Origin: 55-13 sp037190145
GTDB lineage: Bacteria; Armatimonadota; Fimbriimonadia; Fimbriimonadales; Fimbriimonadaceae
Assembly (NCBI GenBank): GCA_037190145.1
Contig: JBBCJU010000005.1
Coordinates: 62,001-126,000, forward strand
Length of the DNA stretch: 64,000 nucleotides
Direction: 5' to 3'
The notes under the pieces: model-generated
Told to the model about the DNA's origin: nothing
What the model saw: only the letters and a program-made list of their open reading frames with translations
The model's database searches: none
Part shown: positions 15,518 through 23,579 of the stretch, one piece after another
Numbering within the stretch: the first letter of the stretch is position 1
Layout of the letters: the number at the start of each line of letters is the position of its first letter
Position numbers and translations under genes: made by a program

Positions 15518-17701
15518 CTAGTTTCTGAGAGGCTTGTTTGTTTCCACCATGTGATGGACTCTTGCCTGGCTCAGGGCTTTTTTGCAAAGATCAATAAACT
15601 CAGATCGTTCTAGCCTCAACGCATCTTCAAACGATTGAGCTTTGGCAAAGATGGTCCGAATTTTGTCTCCGATTGTCTTGTCATGATCACTGATCAAGCC
15701 TTGCTTGCGGCTTTCTTCAATCTCACGATCAATCATGCCCGAGAGTGGTCCCTCTGGTGTATGCCAGGTGGGTCGATTAGAAGGATCACCAATAAGGGCC
15801 AGTCGCTTTGCTTCAGATAGCAAGCGGTCTGGGTGATAAATGGTGACGTCTGTTTGTCGCAAGAACCCCAGACTTCGGGCATGATCTGCACTGGAAGAGA
15901 TAATGCCTTCCGTCAATGTCTTTCCGACTTCAGCAAGGCGTTTTGCTGAATGCTGGTTATAGACGCGCATTAAAGCCGTCCCTCTGCCTCCTGGAATCAG
16001 TCCGACTTTTGATTCCGGCAGGCCTATGGAAGATTCTGCGCTCGCCAATATCTTTGCGCAAGACAAGGCGATTTCTAGACCAGCCCCAAGGCAATGACCA
16101 TATATAGCCGCCACACAGTTTGTCTTTTCCAAGGCGGTGCCTAAGTTCTGCAACTCAATTAGGGCTGTGTCAATGGATTCGAAGTCGCCTCGATCAATAG
16201 CCTCATCAAAGAACTTAAGGTCAAATCCGGCGCTAAAGGACTTGGCTTCACTGGTAAGCACAAAAGATGGGTTCGGGCTGGAATCCAAAAAGGCCCTTAA
16301 ATCTTTGACAAGCTGAGGCGTGATCACTCCCATCTTGGTTTTTATAGCGACGGCAGCAATGCCGTCCCCAAGGTCGCGGATGTTATACGTATCCGTTCCA
16401 CCAATGATCGGAAAGTCTGCGAGTGTCGCAAATTCTGGTTCCGGCTTAAGTGGGGAATAGGTTCCATCGAACATCAACTGCTTCCCGGACTCAAAGAACC
16501 GCTGTGACCCAATTCCCAACTTATCTGGTCCGATTGCGTCGATCATTTCAAACGGTCCCATCTGCCAGCCAAAGCCCCACTTCATCACTCGGTCGAAATC
16601 TTGTACAGAGTGACTAATGGATTCTTTGAGGTAGTTCGCATATTGAAGAGTTGGTACAAGATGTTCTCGTAAAAATTCTCCTACCTCGTCCCTCTTTTGC
16701 AAGGCACCCGAAACTCGATCGCCTAATGGAAGGGAATTCAGCTCTGTAATTGAAGGGAGTTCTGGTTCTTGGCGTTGGTTGTAGGCGAAAGTTTGTAGGT
16801 TCAGGGCAAGAAGCTCTTTACCTTCCTTGCGGTAGTAGCCTTGACGAGCTTTTTCGCCAATCCAACCTTTTGCTAAGAGAGCTTCCATCGATTTTGGAGT
16901 CTCGAAATTGTCCATGTGAGGATCGCTCGGACAGCGAGAAACAAGGTTTTGTGCAATGTCTCTCATGATATCAAGCCCAACAATATCATTTAGCCGGAAA
17001 CTTGCACTTCGAGGCCGACCCAAAAAAGGACCGGTAATGGCATCCACCTGCTCAATAGAAAGGTGGAGCTTTTCTGCAACATGAACGGCGTGGTACATCG
17101 CCCACATCCCAAATCGATTGGCAATAAAGCCGGGTGTGTCTTTTGCCACCACTACGCGCCGTGCGACCTTCGATTCTAAAAACCGGATCATCGCTTGAAC
17201 CGCGTCTGCCTCAGTGAAATCAGTGGGAATCAGCTCCAACAATTTCAAGTAACGGGGCGGATTAAAGAAGTGCGTCCCCATAAAACGGCGACGAAATGAT
17301 TCGCTACGCCCTTCGGCAAGCAATGCAATCTCCAGACCGCTTGTGTTGGTAGAAATCATTGCATCGGGCCGGATAAGCGGCTCAATGTCTTGGAAAAGAT
17401 TTCGCTTGACATCAAGTTTTTCTACAATCGCTTCGCAAACCCAATCTGCGCGAGAGATAATCTCCGTTCCTTCACGTAGTCCTGAGACCTCAATTGCATT
17501 AGCTCGTTCTGGAACGTAGAAGTGGGGTGGCTTGGAATTTTTTGCACGGGTTAATCCTTCGGTTGCCGACTCCCGAGTGACATCCAAGAGACTTACTTGG
17601 AACCCAAGATTTGCAAGGTGAGCTGCGATTCCGGCTCCCATAGTCCCTGCGCCGATGACGCAAACTCGTTGCGTGGAGATCCAGTTGTCATAATTGCTCA
17701 T
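15518..17701 (-). CDS. fadN: 3-hydroxyacyl-CoA dehydrogenase / enoyl-CoA hydratase fusion (FadN-type)
   Basis: A 727-residue bifunctional beta-oxidation enzyme. The NAD-binding dehydrogenase domain comes first (VCVIGAGTMGAGIAAHLANL, residues ~10-190; ISTNTSGLEIALLAEG; GTHFFNPPRYLKLLELIPT). Two 3HCDH C-terminal helical domains follow (~residues 190-410, FIANRFGMWAMYHAVHVAE). The crotonase (enoyl-CoA hydratase) domain is last (~residues 440-640: SFSAGFDLKFFDEA, AAIYGHCLGAGLEIALSCAK, IGLPESKVGLIPGGRGTALM). This order is the reverse of E. coli FadB/FadJ and matches Bacillus FadN. No thiolase partner lies in the window. It is transcribed in the same direction as etfBA but as a separate unit. Confidence 0.94.
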   Translation of the reverse strand: MSNYDNWISTQRVCVIGAGTMGAGIAAHLANLGFQVSLLDVTRESATEGLTRAKNSKPPHFYVPERANAIEVSGLREGTEIISRADWVCEAIVEKLDVKRNLFQDIEPLIRPDAMISTNTSGLEIALLAEGRSESFRRRFMGTHFFNPPRYLKLLELIPTDFTEADAVQAMIRFLESKVARRVVVAKDTPGFIANRFGMWAMYHAVHVAEKLHLSIEQVDAITGPFLGRPRSASFRLNDIVGLDIMRDIAQNLVSRCPSDPHMDNFETPKSMEALLAKGWIGEKARQGYYRKEGKELLALNLQTFAYNQRQEPELPSITELNSLPLGDRVSGALQKRDEVGEFLREHLVPTLQYANYLKESISHSVQDFDRVMKWGFGWQMGPFEMIDAIGPDKLGIGSQRFFESGKQLMFDGTYSPLKPEPEFATLADFPIIGGTDTYNIRDLGDGIAAVAIKTKMGVITPQLVKDLRAFLDSSPNPSFVLTSEAKSFSAGFDLKFFDEAIDRGDFESIDTALIELQNLGTALEKTNCVAAIYGHCLGAGLEIALSCAKILASAESSIGLPESKVGLIPGGRGTALMRVYNQHSAKRLAEVGKTLTEGIISSSADHARSLGFLRQTDVTIYHPDRLLSEAKRLALIGDPSNRPTWHTPEGPLSGMIDREIEESRKQGLISDHDKTIGDKIRTIFAKAQSFEDALRLERSEFIDLCKKALSQARVHHMVETNKPLRN

Positions 17702-17788
17702 ACAAGATAACTTCCAAGTAGGTTAAATTTGGCGGGAAGGATACCAGCCCAGACAAGGTTCAAAAGCAAATGCAACCTCTTGCCTGAT

Positions 17789-17817
17789 TTGCCCGTCAGA
17801 ATTACCCGAGATATACT
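17789..17817 (+). promoter_or_regulatory. Candidate sigma-70-type promoter of infC-rpmI-rplT
   Basis: A -35-like TTGCCC (17789-17794) and -10 TATACT (17812-17817) are separated by exactly 17 bp. They sit about 45 nt upstream of the infC ribosome binding site region. The predicted transcript start near 17824 would give a ~40-nt leader. Confidence 0.6.
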
Positions 17818-17862
17818 AACAAGTCACATTTTAAAACATGCGAACATTTGAGGTGAAAGAAC

Positions 17863-18546
17863 ATAGCAGGATTTAGAAGACCACCACGCCCAGAGCCCGG
17901 TCCAGAGATCAATCAACGAGTCTTGAAATACCGTGACGTCCGGCTTATTGGGTCGGAAGGTCAACAGCTCGGCATTGTGCAGAGTCGACAAGCCCTACAG
18001 ATGGCCCGAGAAGAAGGGTTGGACTTAGTGCTTGTTTCGGCCACAGCTCAGCCCCCCGTGTGCAGGATCATTGACTACGGGAAGCACAAATACCTAGAAG
18101 GTAAACAAGGCAAAGATAAGAAGAGCAAACAGCAAGAACTTAAGGGTATAAAGATTAGCCCGCGGATTGCTGAACATGATCTCGGGTTCCTTGTCAAGAA
18201 TGCTTTGAAGTTCTTGGAGGAAGGTCACAAAGTTAAAGTGACCTGTATGTTCAAGGCAAGGGAAATCACTCACCCTGAGCTAGGGCGACAAAAGCTCGAA
18301 AAATTCGCCGATATGGTGAAGGAAGTCGGGTCAGTCGAAAGAACGCCTTCGCTTGACGGGAGAATGATGATCATGATTCTGAATCCCAAGCCGCAAACAG
18401 GAAATAAGAAGAATGCCAAAGCTGAAAACAAACAAGACGGCAGCAAAGAGGTTCAAGATCTCAGGGACGGGCAAGATTCTGCGCCGCAAGTCGCACAACA
18501 ATCACCAGTTCCTGCACAAGAAAGCGAGCCGCAAGCGTCGGCTTGA
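17863..18546 (+). CDS. infC: Translation initiation factor IF-3, probable AUA start
   Basis: IF-3 binds the 30S subunit and checks start-codon selection. The N-domain (INQRVLKYRDVRLIGSEG, ALQMAREEGLDLVLVSATAQ, PPVCRIIDYGKHKY) and C-domain (KISPRIAEHDLGFLVKNA, KVTCMFKAREITHPELG, SLDGRMMIMILNPKP) are complete. The only ATG/GTG/TTG in frame near the beginning is TTG at 17923. That start would cut off the conserved INQRV motif, which is encoded at 17908-17922. The frame is open back to a TGA at 17854-17856. An ATA codon at 17863 sits about 6 nt after a strong GAGGTGA Shine-Dalgarno (17850-17856). A rare AUU/AUA-type start is the hallmark of IF-3 autoregulation. The last ~50 residues form a Gln/Ala/Ser-rich tail that overlaps rpmI in another frame. 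Confidence 0.9.
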   Translation: MAGFRRPPRPEPGPEINQRVLKYRDVRLIGSEGQQLGIVQSRQALQMAREEGLDLVLVSATAQPPVCRIIDYGKHKYLEGKQGKDKKSKQQELKGIKISPRIAEHDLGFLVKNALKFLEEGHKVKVTCMFKAREITHPELGRQKLEKFADMVKEVGSVERTPSLDGRMMIMILNPKPQTGNKKNAKAENKQDGSKEVQDLRDGQDSAPQVAQQSPVPAQESEPQASA

Positions 18547-18607
18547 GGGCGAACCCGAAATCTTTAGAGGCGAGAGGAAGCGCGTAAAGCGACTTCTCGT
18601 TCTGTAA
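18413..18607 (+). CDS. rpmI: 50S ribosomal protein L35
   Basis: A 64-residue ribosomal protein that matches L35 along its length: MPKLKTNKTAAKRFKISGTG, then KILRRKSHNNHQFLHKKASR and KRRLEGEPEIFRGERKRVKR. It lies in the classic infC-rpmI-rplT order. Unusually its first 134 nt lie inside the infC coding region in a different frame. A purine-rich CAGGAAATAAGAAG immediately upstream of the ATG, itself within infC, serves as the ribosome binding site. The strong L35 conservation shows this frame is real; the infC tail is the overprinted sequence. Confidence 0.97.
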   Translation: MPKLKTNKTAAKRFKISGTGKILRRKSHNNHQFLHKKASRKRRLEGEPEIFRGERKRVKRLLVL

Positions 18608-18618
18608 AGACGGGTTTT

Positions 18619-18651
18619 GTGTTTTGCGGAGTTATAGACTCCGCAAAACAC
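18619..18651 (+). promoter_or_regulatory. Strong 14-bp hairpin between rpmI and rplT
   Basis: A perfect 14-bp inverted repeat (arms 18619-18632 and 18638-18651, loop TATAG) lies in the 122-nt rpmI-rplT spacer. There is no U-run after it, so it is not a standard terminator. It may be an RNA processing or stability element, or part of an L20 autoregulatory structure (inference). The rplT ribosome binding site AAAGGAG lies about 65 nt further downstream. Confidence 0.6.
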
Positions 18652-18729
18652 CGGTCACAAGTCAAGTCAACTCTACCGCTACCGACATTAAGTCCGGGAC
18701 CCGGTCGACCAAAAAAGGAGCAATAAAAT

Positions 18730-19086
18730 ATGGCACGTGTTAAACGTGGCTTAATGCGCCACAAGCGCCACAAGAAAATTATCAAGAAGGCCTCTGGTTA
18801 TTGGGGTCGTAAGAAGAACGTCTTCAGCCGAGCTCATGAGCAGGTAATGAAGGCGGGGCAGTACGCCTTCCGAGACCGAAGAGCCAAAAAGCGAGATTTC
18901 CGCAGACTCTGGATTGCTCGTATTTCGGCTGCATGCACTGATTCGGATATCAAGTACAGCCAATTAATCAATGGTCTCACTAAAGCTGGAATTCAAGTGA
19001 ACCGAAAGATGCTAAGTGAGCTTGCTATTGCCGACGCTGATGCGTTCAAGGCTGTGGTGGCTCAAGCTAAAGCAGCTTTGGCCTAA
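18730..19086 (+). CDS. rplT: 50S ribosomal protein L20
   Basis: A 118-residue ribosomal protein that binds 23S rRNA early in large-subunit assembly. The sequence follows the family throughout: MARVKRGLMRHKRHKKIIKK, ASGYWGRKKNVFSRAHEQVM, RDRRAKKRDFRRLWIARISA, GLTKAGIQVNRKMLSELAI. The ATG is preceded by AAAGGAG with 9-nt spacing. It is the last gene of the infC operon and is followed by a terminator. L20 is the autoregulator of this operon in the bacteria where this has been studied. Confidence 0.98.
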   Translation: MARVKRGLMRHKRHKKIIKKASGYWGRKKNVFSRAHEQVMKAGQYAFRDRRAKKRDFRRLWIARISAACTDSDIKYSQLINGLTKAGIQVNRKMLSELAIADADAFKAVVAQAKAALA

Positions 19087-19099
19087 CCAAGAAATTCAC

Positions 19100-19144
19100 A
19101 AAGCCTCCAATCCGCTAAGTCTGGGTTGGAGGCTTTTCTGTTTT
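19100..19144 (+). terminator. Terminator of infC-rpmI-rplT operon
   Basis: An 11-bp hairpin (AAAGCCTCCAA / TTGGAGGCTTT, arms 19100-19110 and 19126-19136) followed by TTCTGTTTT. It lies 13 nt after the rplT stop. Confidence 0.88.
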
Positions 19145-19199
19145 AATCCCCACCCATATCGGTAGCAAGTAACCGAGAAAGTAAAATGACGGCGCAACG

Positions 19200-20351
19200 T
19201 TGCACCCCTACTCAATGACTGAGAATCTAACTATGCTATTTCAAACAAACCCTGAGGAATCCTCGTTTCTCCAAACCGTCCGCCAGTTCGTTGCGGAAGA
19301 AGTGCTACCAAATACTCGCGAGTGGGAGCGCAATACGCAATTCCCGGATGACATCTGGCCACGTCTTGGGCAACTCGGCCTTCTTTCAATGACCTTGCCA
19401 AAGGAGATGGGAGGCAAAGGCTACTCTTGCCGAACATATGTGGAGGCCGTAAAGGAAGTTGCGAAGGGTGATCCTGCGCTTTCCATGAACATTGCGGCCA
19501 TAAATGCTCTATGCGTTGCCCATTTCGTAGAGTTCGCGACTGAGGAGCAAAGAGCAAAATATCTCCCAGGAATTATTGAAGGTCGCATTAAATTAGCCTG
19601 GGGGCTTACCGAGCCTGATGCTGGTTCTGATGCTAGAAGGGTTCAAACAAAGGCCGAACCACTAACCGATGAGCCAGGCTTTTACAAGCTAAACGGCCGA
19701 AAGATGTTTATCACGAACGCGGGCAAAGCTGATCTGATCATCATGATCGCTCGCACCTCTGAGAAAGAACTCAGTGCTTTCTTTGTTGAGACTGACCAAC
19801 CCGGCTTTCAAAACGTCGAGCGAATCCACACTGTCGGTGTATCCGCATCTTGGACAACCGCGTTTGATCTAGTAGACGCAAAAGGCTGGCATACACCCTG
19901 CACCTTTGAACAGGCTATAGGACTTCTATATCGCGGTCGACTAGGAATTGCCGGAATGGCATTAGGAATTGCCGAAAAGGCGTTTGAACTCACAGTTGAG
20001 TATTCCAAGCAACGTGAACAGTTCAATAGACGTCTTTGTGATATGCAGTCGGTTCAAAACATGATTGCCGACAGCGCAATGGAGCTTGAAGCATCGAGAC
20101 TTCTTCTTGCTCAAGGAGCCGCTCTGTACGATGCGGGCAAGCCAGTAGTAACCGAAGCTTCCTTTGCGAAGCTGTATGCGAGCGAAACCGCAAATCGAGT
20201 GACAAACCGAGCCATACAAATTCACGGTGGTAGGGGAATGACTCCTCAATTCCTAGTTGAAAAGTTGTGGAGAGATGCCAAGCTGACAGAAATTGGCGAA
20301 GGCTGTAGTGAAATTCAGCGTCTTGTAATTGCCAAGCAAGTTCTGAAGTAA
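19200..20351 (+). CDS. Acyl-CoA dehydrogenase
   Basis: A 383-residue FAD-dependent dehydrogenase catalysing the first step of acyl-CoA beta-oxidation. Features are the N-terminal helical domain (VRQFVAEEVLPNTREWER), the central beta-domain motif WGLTEPDAGSDARRVQTKAE and FFVETDQPGF, then C-terminal helices (GIAGMALGIAEKAFELTVEY, REQFNRRLCDMQSVQNMIAD, QIHGGRGM). The catalytic-base region IGEGCSEIQRLVIAKQVL is at the C-terminus. Electrons would go to the nearby EtfAB. The start is uncertain: TTG at 19200 is the longest, ATG at 19215 or 19233 are alternatives, and none has a clear ribosome binding site. Acyl-chain preference cannot be read. Confidence 0.95.
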   Translation: MHPYSMTENLTMLFQTNPEESSFLQTVRQFVAEEVLPNTREWERNTQFPDDIWPRLGQLGLLSMTLPKEMGGKGYSCRTYVEAVKEVAKGDPALSMNIAAINALCVAHFVEFATEEQRAKYLPGIIEGRIKLAWGLTEPDAGSDARRVQTKAEPLTDEPGFYKLNGRKMFITNAGKADLIIMIARTSEKELSAFFVETDQPGFQNVERIHTVGVSASWTTAFDLVDAKGWHTPCTFEQAIGLLYRGRLGIAGMALGIAEKAFELTVEYSKQREQFNRRLCDMQSVQNMIADSAMELEASRLLLAQGAALYDAGKPVVTEASFAKLYASETANRVTNRAIQIHGGRGMTPQFLVEKLWRDAKLTEIGEGCSEIQRLVIAKQVLK

Positions 20352-20402
20352 GTAAGAGTAAGATACATAGGGTCCCATAGGGCCATTCGTAAGGAGATGG
20401 GA

Positions 20403-21458
20403 ATGATTTTAACGGCTATTTTTGCCGCGATGACCGTAAGTGCTGCACCTCAAGAGGTGCAGCTTGCAAGAACTTATAAACTCGGTGAAAAGCTGACTTA
20501 TCAAATTAAGTCCAATTTATCTAGCCAACGCAAGCAACGGGGCCTGCAAACTTGGATTCCTGAAGACTTGGATTTAAACTATCAGTTCACAACTGAGGTG
20601 AAAGCACTCAAGGCAGATGGCATTGCCGATGTTCACTACCAGCGGCCTACAATGACGGTTATAACCGGCGAGACTTTTGAAAGCCCTCAGAAGACGGACA
20701 TTGAAAAGGTGAAGATGAATTACCTACTCACCATGTCGCCTGCCAATGAAGTCATCAACATTAAGGATTTAAACCCACCCGCCAAGCCCAAAGCAGGAGG
20801 TTCTGCAAAGACTGCATTTGCACGGCTTAGTTCTGCAGAATATAAACGACTTCAGATTCCGTTTATCGGGCAGTTTATATCTGAAGTTCATCGTCTTGCG
20901 TTGTTCGCAGGCAGCTTTGAAAGTGCTTTAGATTTGGCTCCCCGTCTCCCATTTGATAAGTTGAAGGTGGGTGATTCTTGGAAGCGAACCGTTGGGTATA
21001 CGCCACAAAAGTTAAAAGGGAAGGACGGCAAAACCGTTAACCAACGGCTTGACTACACCTTTACTTATAAAGGATTAATGACCTCCAATGGCAAGAAAGT
21101 GTATAGAGTGTCCGGAGAATGCGGACTAGATACAAACCTTGCGGACTACATTAATCAGCTTTATGAAATGCGACCCGATGAGACTGGGTTGAAATCTATC
21201 CCACTAAAGTTTAAGTCCAATATTGAATTTGACCTAGAACCCTCTACCGGAAGAACCGTTCAAGCTGTCGCAACATCAGAGGGTGGGTTCCAGATTGTTC
21301 TTACAGATCTTCCCAACGATCCTGTTGAAGAAGAAACTTTTAAGGGAAGAACAAACCTTAAACTTGTTGGACAAACTACCGTCAAACCCGCCGCAAAGCC
21401 AACTGCGAAGCCAGCGTCAAAGAAGACAACTGGTAAGACTGGTAAAGGTACCAGGTAA
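20403..21458 (+). CDS. Secreted protein of unknown function with basic Ala/Pro/Lys tail
   Basis: A ~351-residue exported protein with a short signal peptide (MILTAIFAAMTVSAAPQ). I chose ATG 20403 over ATG 20397 because AAGGAG (20391-20396) is then 6 nt away. The mature part looks beta-rich (LGEKLTYQIKSNLS, DLNYQFTTEVKALKADG, VGDSWKRTVGYTPQ, GKKVYRVSGEC). A low-complexity tail of PAAKPTAKPASKKTTGKTG type follows, likely to bind peptidoglycan or polyanions. I do not recognise the family. It follows the acyl-CoA dehydrogenase by 51 nt and may be separately expressed. Confidence 0.8.
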   Translation: MILTAIFAAMTVSAAPQEVQLARTYKLGEKLTYQIKSNLSSQRKQRGLQTWIPEDLDLNYQFTTEVKALKADGIADVHYQRPTMTVITGETFESPQKTDIEKVKMNYLLTMSPANEVINIKDLNPPAKPKAGGSAKTAFARLSSAEYKRLQIPFIGQFISEVHRLALFAGSFESALDLAPRLPFDKLKVGDSWKRTVGYTPQKLKGKDGKTVNQRLDYTFTYKGLMTSNGKKVYRVSGECGLDTNLADYINQLYEMRPDETGLKSIPLKFKSNIEFDLEPSTGRTVQAVATSEGGFQIVLTDLPNDPVEEETFKGRTNLKLVGQTTVKPAAKPTAKPASKKTTGKTGKGTR

Positions 21459-21597
21459 ACTCTGCGGTATTGATGACAAGATTGACGGTGTATTTGTAAT
21501 CGTCAACTCTTGTCATATAATTAATACGGATACCGCTGGGAGCACGGTCTCTAGTAGATGAGGGCATAAGGTCATCAACAGATCTTGTGAATGATAT

Positions 21598-22899
21598 GTG
21601 CGGTCGAGACGTGAAGTAGTATCGGTTAAAAAAACATTTACGGGACTATGTATAACGGCAGTTGCTTGTATTGCCGCTGTACTTTATGTATCTCGGCCTC
21701 CAGATGAGATAGATATCCCCTGGATAATTCTCCCGTTACTCGCGTTACTTGCGGAGTTTCTTCCCGTGGAGCTTTCTAGACGGGGTGTTAGGGTTACTTT
21801 CACACTACCGTTCGTTGCTGGGGTTGCGGTTGCGAAAGGGCCAGCCTTAGCGATCTCAGTCGATATGTTGGTGACACTGGTTGCGGGATACGCCATGATC
21901 CGCCGAAGACGTACTAGCTCGGCAAACATGTGGCTCGGGATCAATGTCTTTGTCGGAGCCATTAGCTCTTCCGTAGGCTCTTTATTCTTCCTTCTTGCGG
22001 GCGGGCATCCCATTAGCTCTTTTAGTGAAAGACCCCCGGATTGGATGCCGGCCATCCATGCCGTTGCCTTCATGCTGGGCTACGGAATCGTCAACTTTCT
22101 GTTGGTCACATACCTTGACTGGCGAGCCAGTGGACGCGTCTGGTCCGAGAATCTAGCCAGCACATTTAAGCTGTCTGCGAAAAGCTTTGTCCTTTACACG
22201 GTGGTCGGCATGGCGGTCGCAGTTTTGGTAGGAGGCAAGTACTACTACATCGTGCCGGTCACCATGCTCCCAGTCTTAGCCTTGCGCACGGCCTTGCAGT
22301 ATCAAGCAAAGATGCACGAGCATTACTACGAGACGATAACCGCCTTAACGCTCATGCTTCAACGTGCCCACCCCTACACGCATGGGCACCTAGAGCGCGT
22401 TGCCAAGACAGCCGAAGAAGTCGCAAGACGGTTGGGCTTATCGGGCCGAAGATCACGCATGGTTCGTGAAGCAGCAGTTCTTCACGATATTGGCAAGATA
22501 GCTGTAGATGAGGCGCTTCTGGATAAGCCAGGCCGTCTCACAGATGAAGAAATGGATCATGTACGCAAGCATGCCGAATGGGGAGCAGAGATTCTGGAGC
22601 CTGTTCGAGGGTTTAAGGAAATGCTCCCGTGGATAAGACACCATCATGAGCGACCAGATGGTCGCGGTTATCCAAGCGGTCTGCAAGATCGCGACATTCC
22701 CATTGAAAGCAAGATAATTGCCGTTGTCGACGCTTATGATGCAATGACGGGATCGGAGATTCCAGGGGCTAAGCGTACATATCGTGATTCTATGTCGGTA
22801 GAGCAAGCCTTGGAAGAGCTTTCACAGTGCGCAGGCACTCAGTTCGACCCCGCCGTTGTCAGTGCGTTTAGAAATGTAGTGATGGAGGGTCGATATTGA
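21598..22899 (+). CDS. Membrane-anchored HD-GYP-type phosphohydrolase
   Basis: A 433-residue protein. The N-terminal half (~residues 10-230) has about six to seven hydrophobic membrane segments, for example ALAISVDMLVTLVAGYAMI and IVPVTMLPVLALRTALQ. The C-terminal half is an HD-GYP domain. Metal-binding motifs are present: THGHLERVA, the HD pair in LHDIGKIAVDEALLDKPG, and HHHERPDGRGYPSGL, followed by VVDAYDAMT. The family hydrolyses cyclic di-GMP, and the key residues look intact. The start is GTG. Its stop overlaps the next gene's TTG by 4 nt, so the two are translationally coupled. Confidence 0.9.
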   Translation: MRSRREVVSVKKTFTGLCITAVACIAAVLYVSRPPDEIDIPWIILPLLALLAEFLPVELSRRGVRVTFTLPFVAGVAVAKGPALAISVDMLVTLVAGYAMIRRRRTSSANMWLGINVFVGAISSSVGSLFFLLAGGHPISSFSERPPDWMPAIHAVAFMLGYGIVNFLLVTYLDWRASGRVWSENLASTFKLSAKSFVLYTVVGMAVAVLVGGKYYYIVPVTMLPVLALRTALQYQAKMHEHYYETITALTLMLQRAHPYTHGHLERVAKTAEEVARRLGLSGRRSRMVREAAVLHDIGKIAVDEALLDKPGRLTDEEMDHVRKHAEWGAEILEPVRGFKEMLPWIRHHHERPDGRGYPSGLQDRDIPIESKIIAVVDAYDAMTGSEIPGAKRTYRDSMSVEQALEELSQCAGTQFDPAVVSAFRNVVMEGRY

Positions 22900-23579
22900 C
22901 TTTTAGCAATGCGGCCGTCGGAGTTTTGGTTTTCTCCGGAGTCACCACGATCTGGCTGATTTATTACGTCAAGGTGTATTTGCCTCGCCAGATTGAACAG
23001 CGGTTTCTGGAATCGATGAAGGCGTTTAGCCGCGCTATTGAACTGAGATTTCCAATCTATTCAGGCAAGGTCGATGAGGTTATTGACCACGCAAAAATGC
23101 TAGGTCGTCGATTTGGATGTACTCGAACCGAGTTGCATGAACTTGAGTTGGCTGCCTATCTTCGAGACATTGGTTGTTGCGCCATTCCGTACCAGCCATA
23201 CAACAAAAAACCAAGTGAAGATTGGTCGGATGCGGAGCTAAAGGTCTATAGCAAGCATCCAGATGTGGGTGGCGCGATGTTAGAGTTAGTCCCATCGTTG
23301 CGGCACGTCGCTGAAGTTGTCCGGTGGCACCACGCTCGTTTTGATGGAAAAGATTCAATTGGCGCTCCCATAGGTCAAGACATTCCGCTGAATGCTCGCA
23401 TCCTAAAAGTAGTTATCGATTACGCATGGCGCTCTCATGAAGAAGGAGAAGGGACGGCTGCAAGGTTGATTCAGGCCGGTGCAGGTTCAGAATATTGTCC
23501 AGAAGTAGTCCGAGAGTTGTTTCAAGTGCTAACATCCTCTCGTGTCAAAGAGCCCGAGCACAGCCTTGTCGGATCCTAA
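22896..23579 (+). CDS. Degenerate HD-GYP-like membrane protein (probably catalytically inactive)
   Basis: A 227-residue protein with one N-terminal membrane segment (AAVGVLVFSGVTTIWLIYYV) and an HD-GYP-like domain that aligns with its upstream neighbour. Key residues are lost: the HD motif reads YLRDIGCCAI (His replaced by Arg) and the GYP motif reads HHARFDGKDSIGAPIGQDIP. It is therefore likely to be a regulatory or binding partner rather than an enzyme. It starts with TTG overlapping the upstream TGA by 4 nt. The downstream glycosyltransferase overlaps its 3' end by 38 nt. Confidence 0.82.
   Translation: MTFSNAAVGVLVFSGVTTIWLIYYVKVYLPRQIEQRFLESMKAFSRAIELRFPIYSGKVDEVIDHAKMLGRRFGCTRTELHELELAAYLRDIGCCAIPYQPYNKKPSEDWSDAELKVYSKHPDVGGAMLELVPSLRHVAEVVRWHHARFDGKDSIGAPIGQDIPLNARILKVVIDYAWRSHEEGEGTAARLIQAGAGSEYCPEVVRELFQVLTSSRVKEPEHSLVGS

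Noticed and set aside
17923..17925. TTG as the infC start
   Set aside because: It would remove the conserved INQRV start of the IF-3 N-domain and has no Shine-Dalgarno, whereas ATA 17863 has a strong one.
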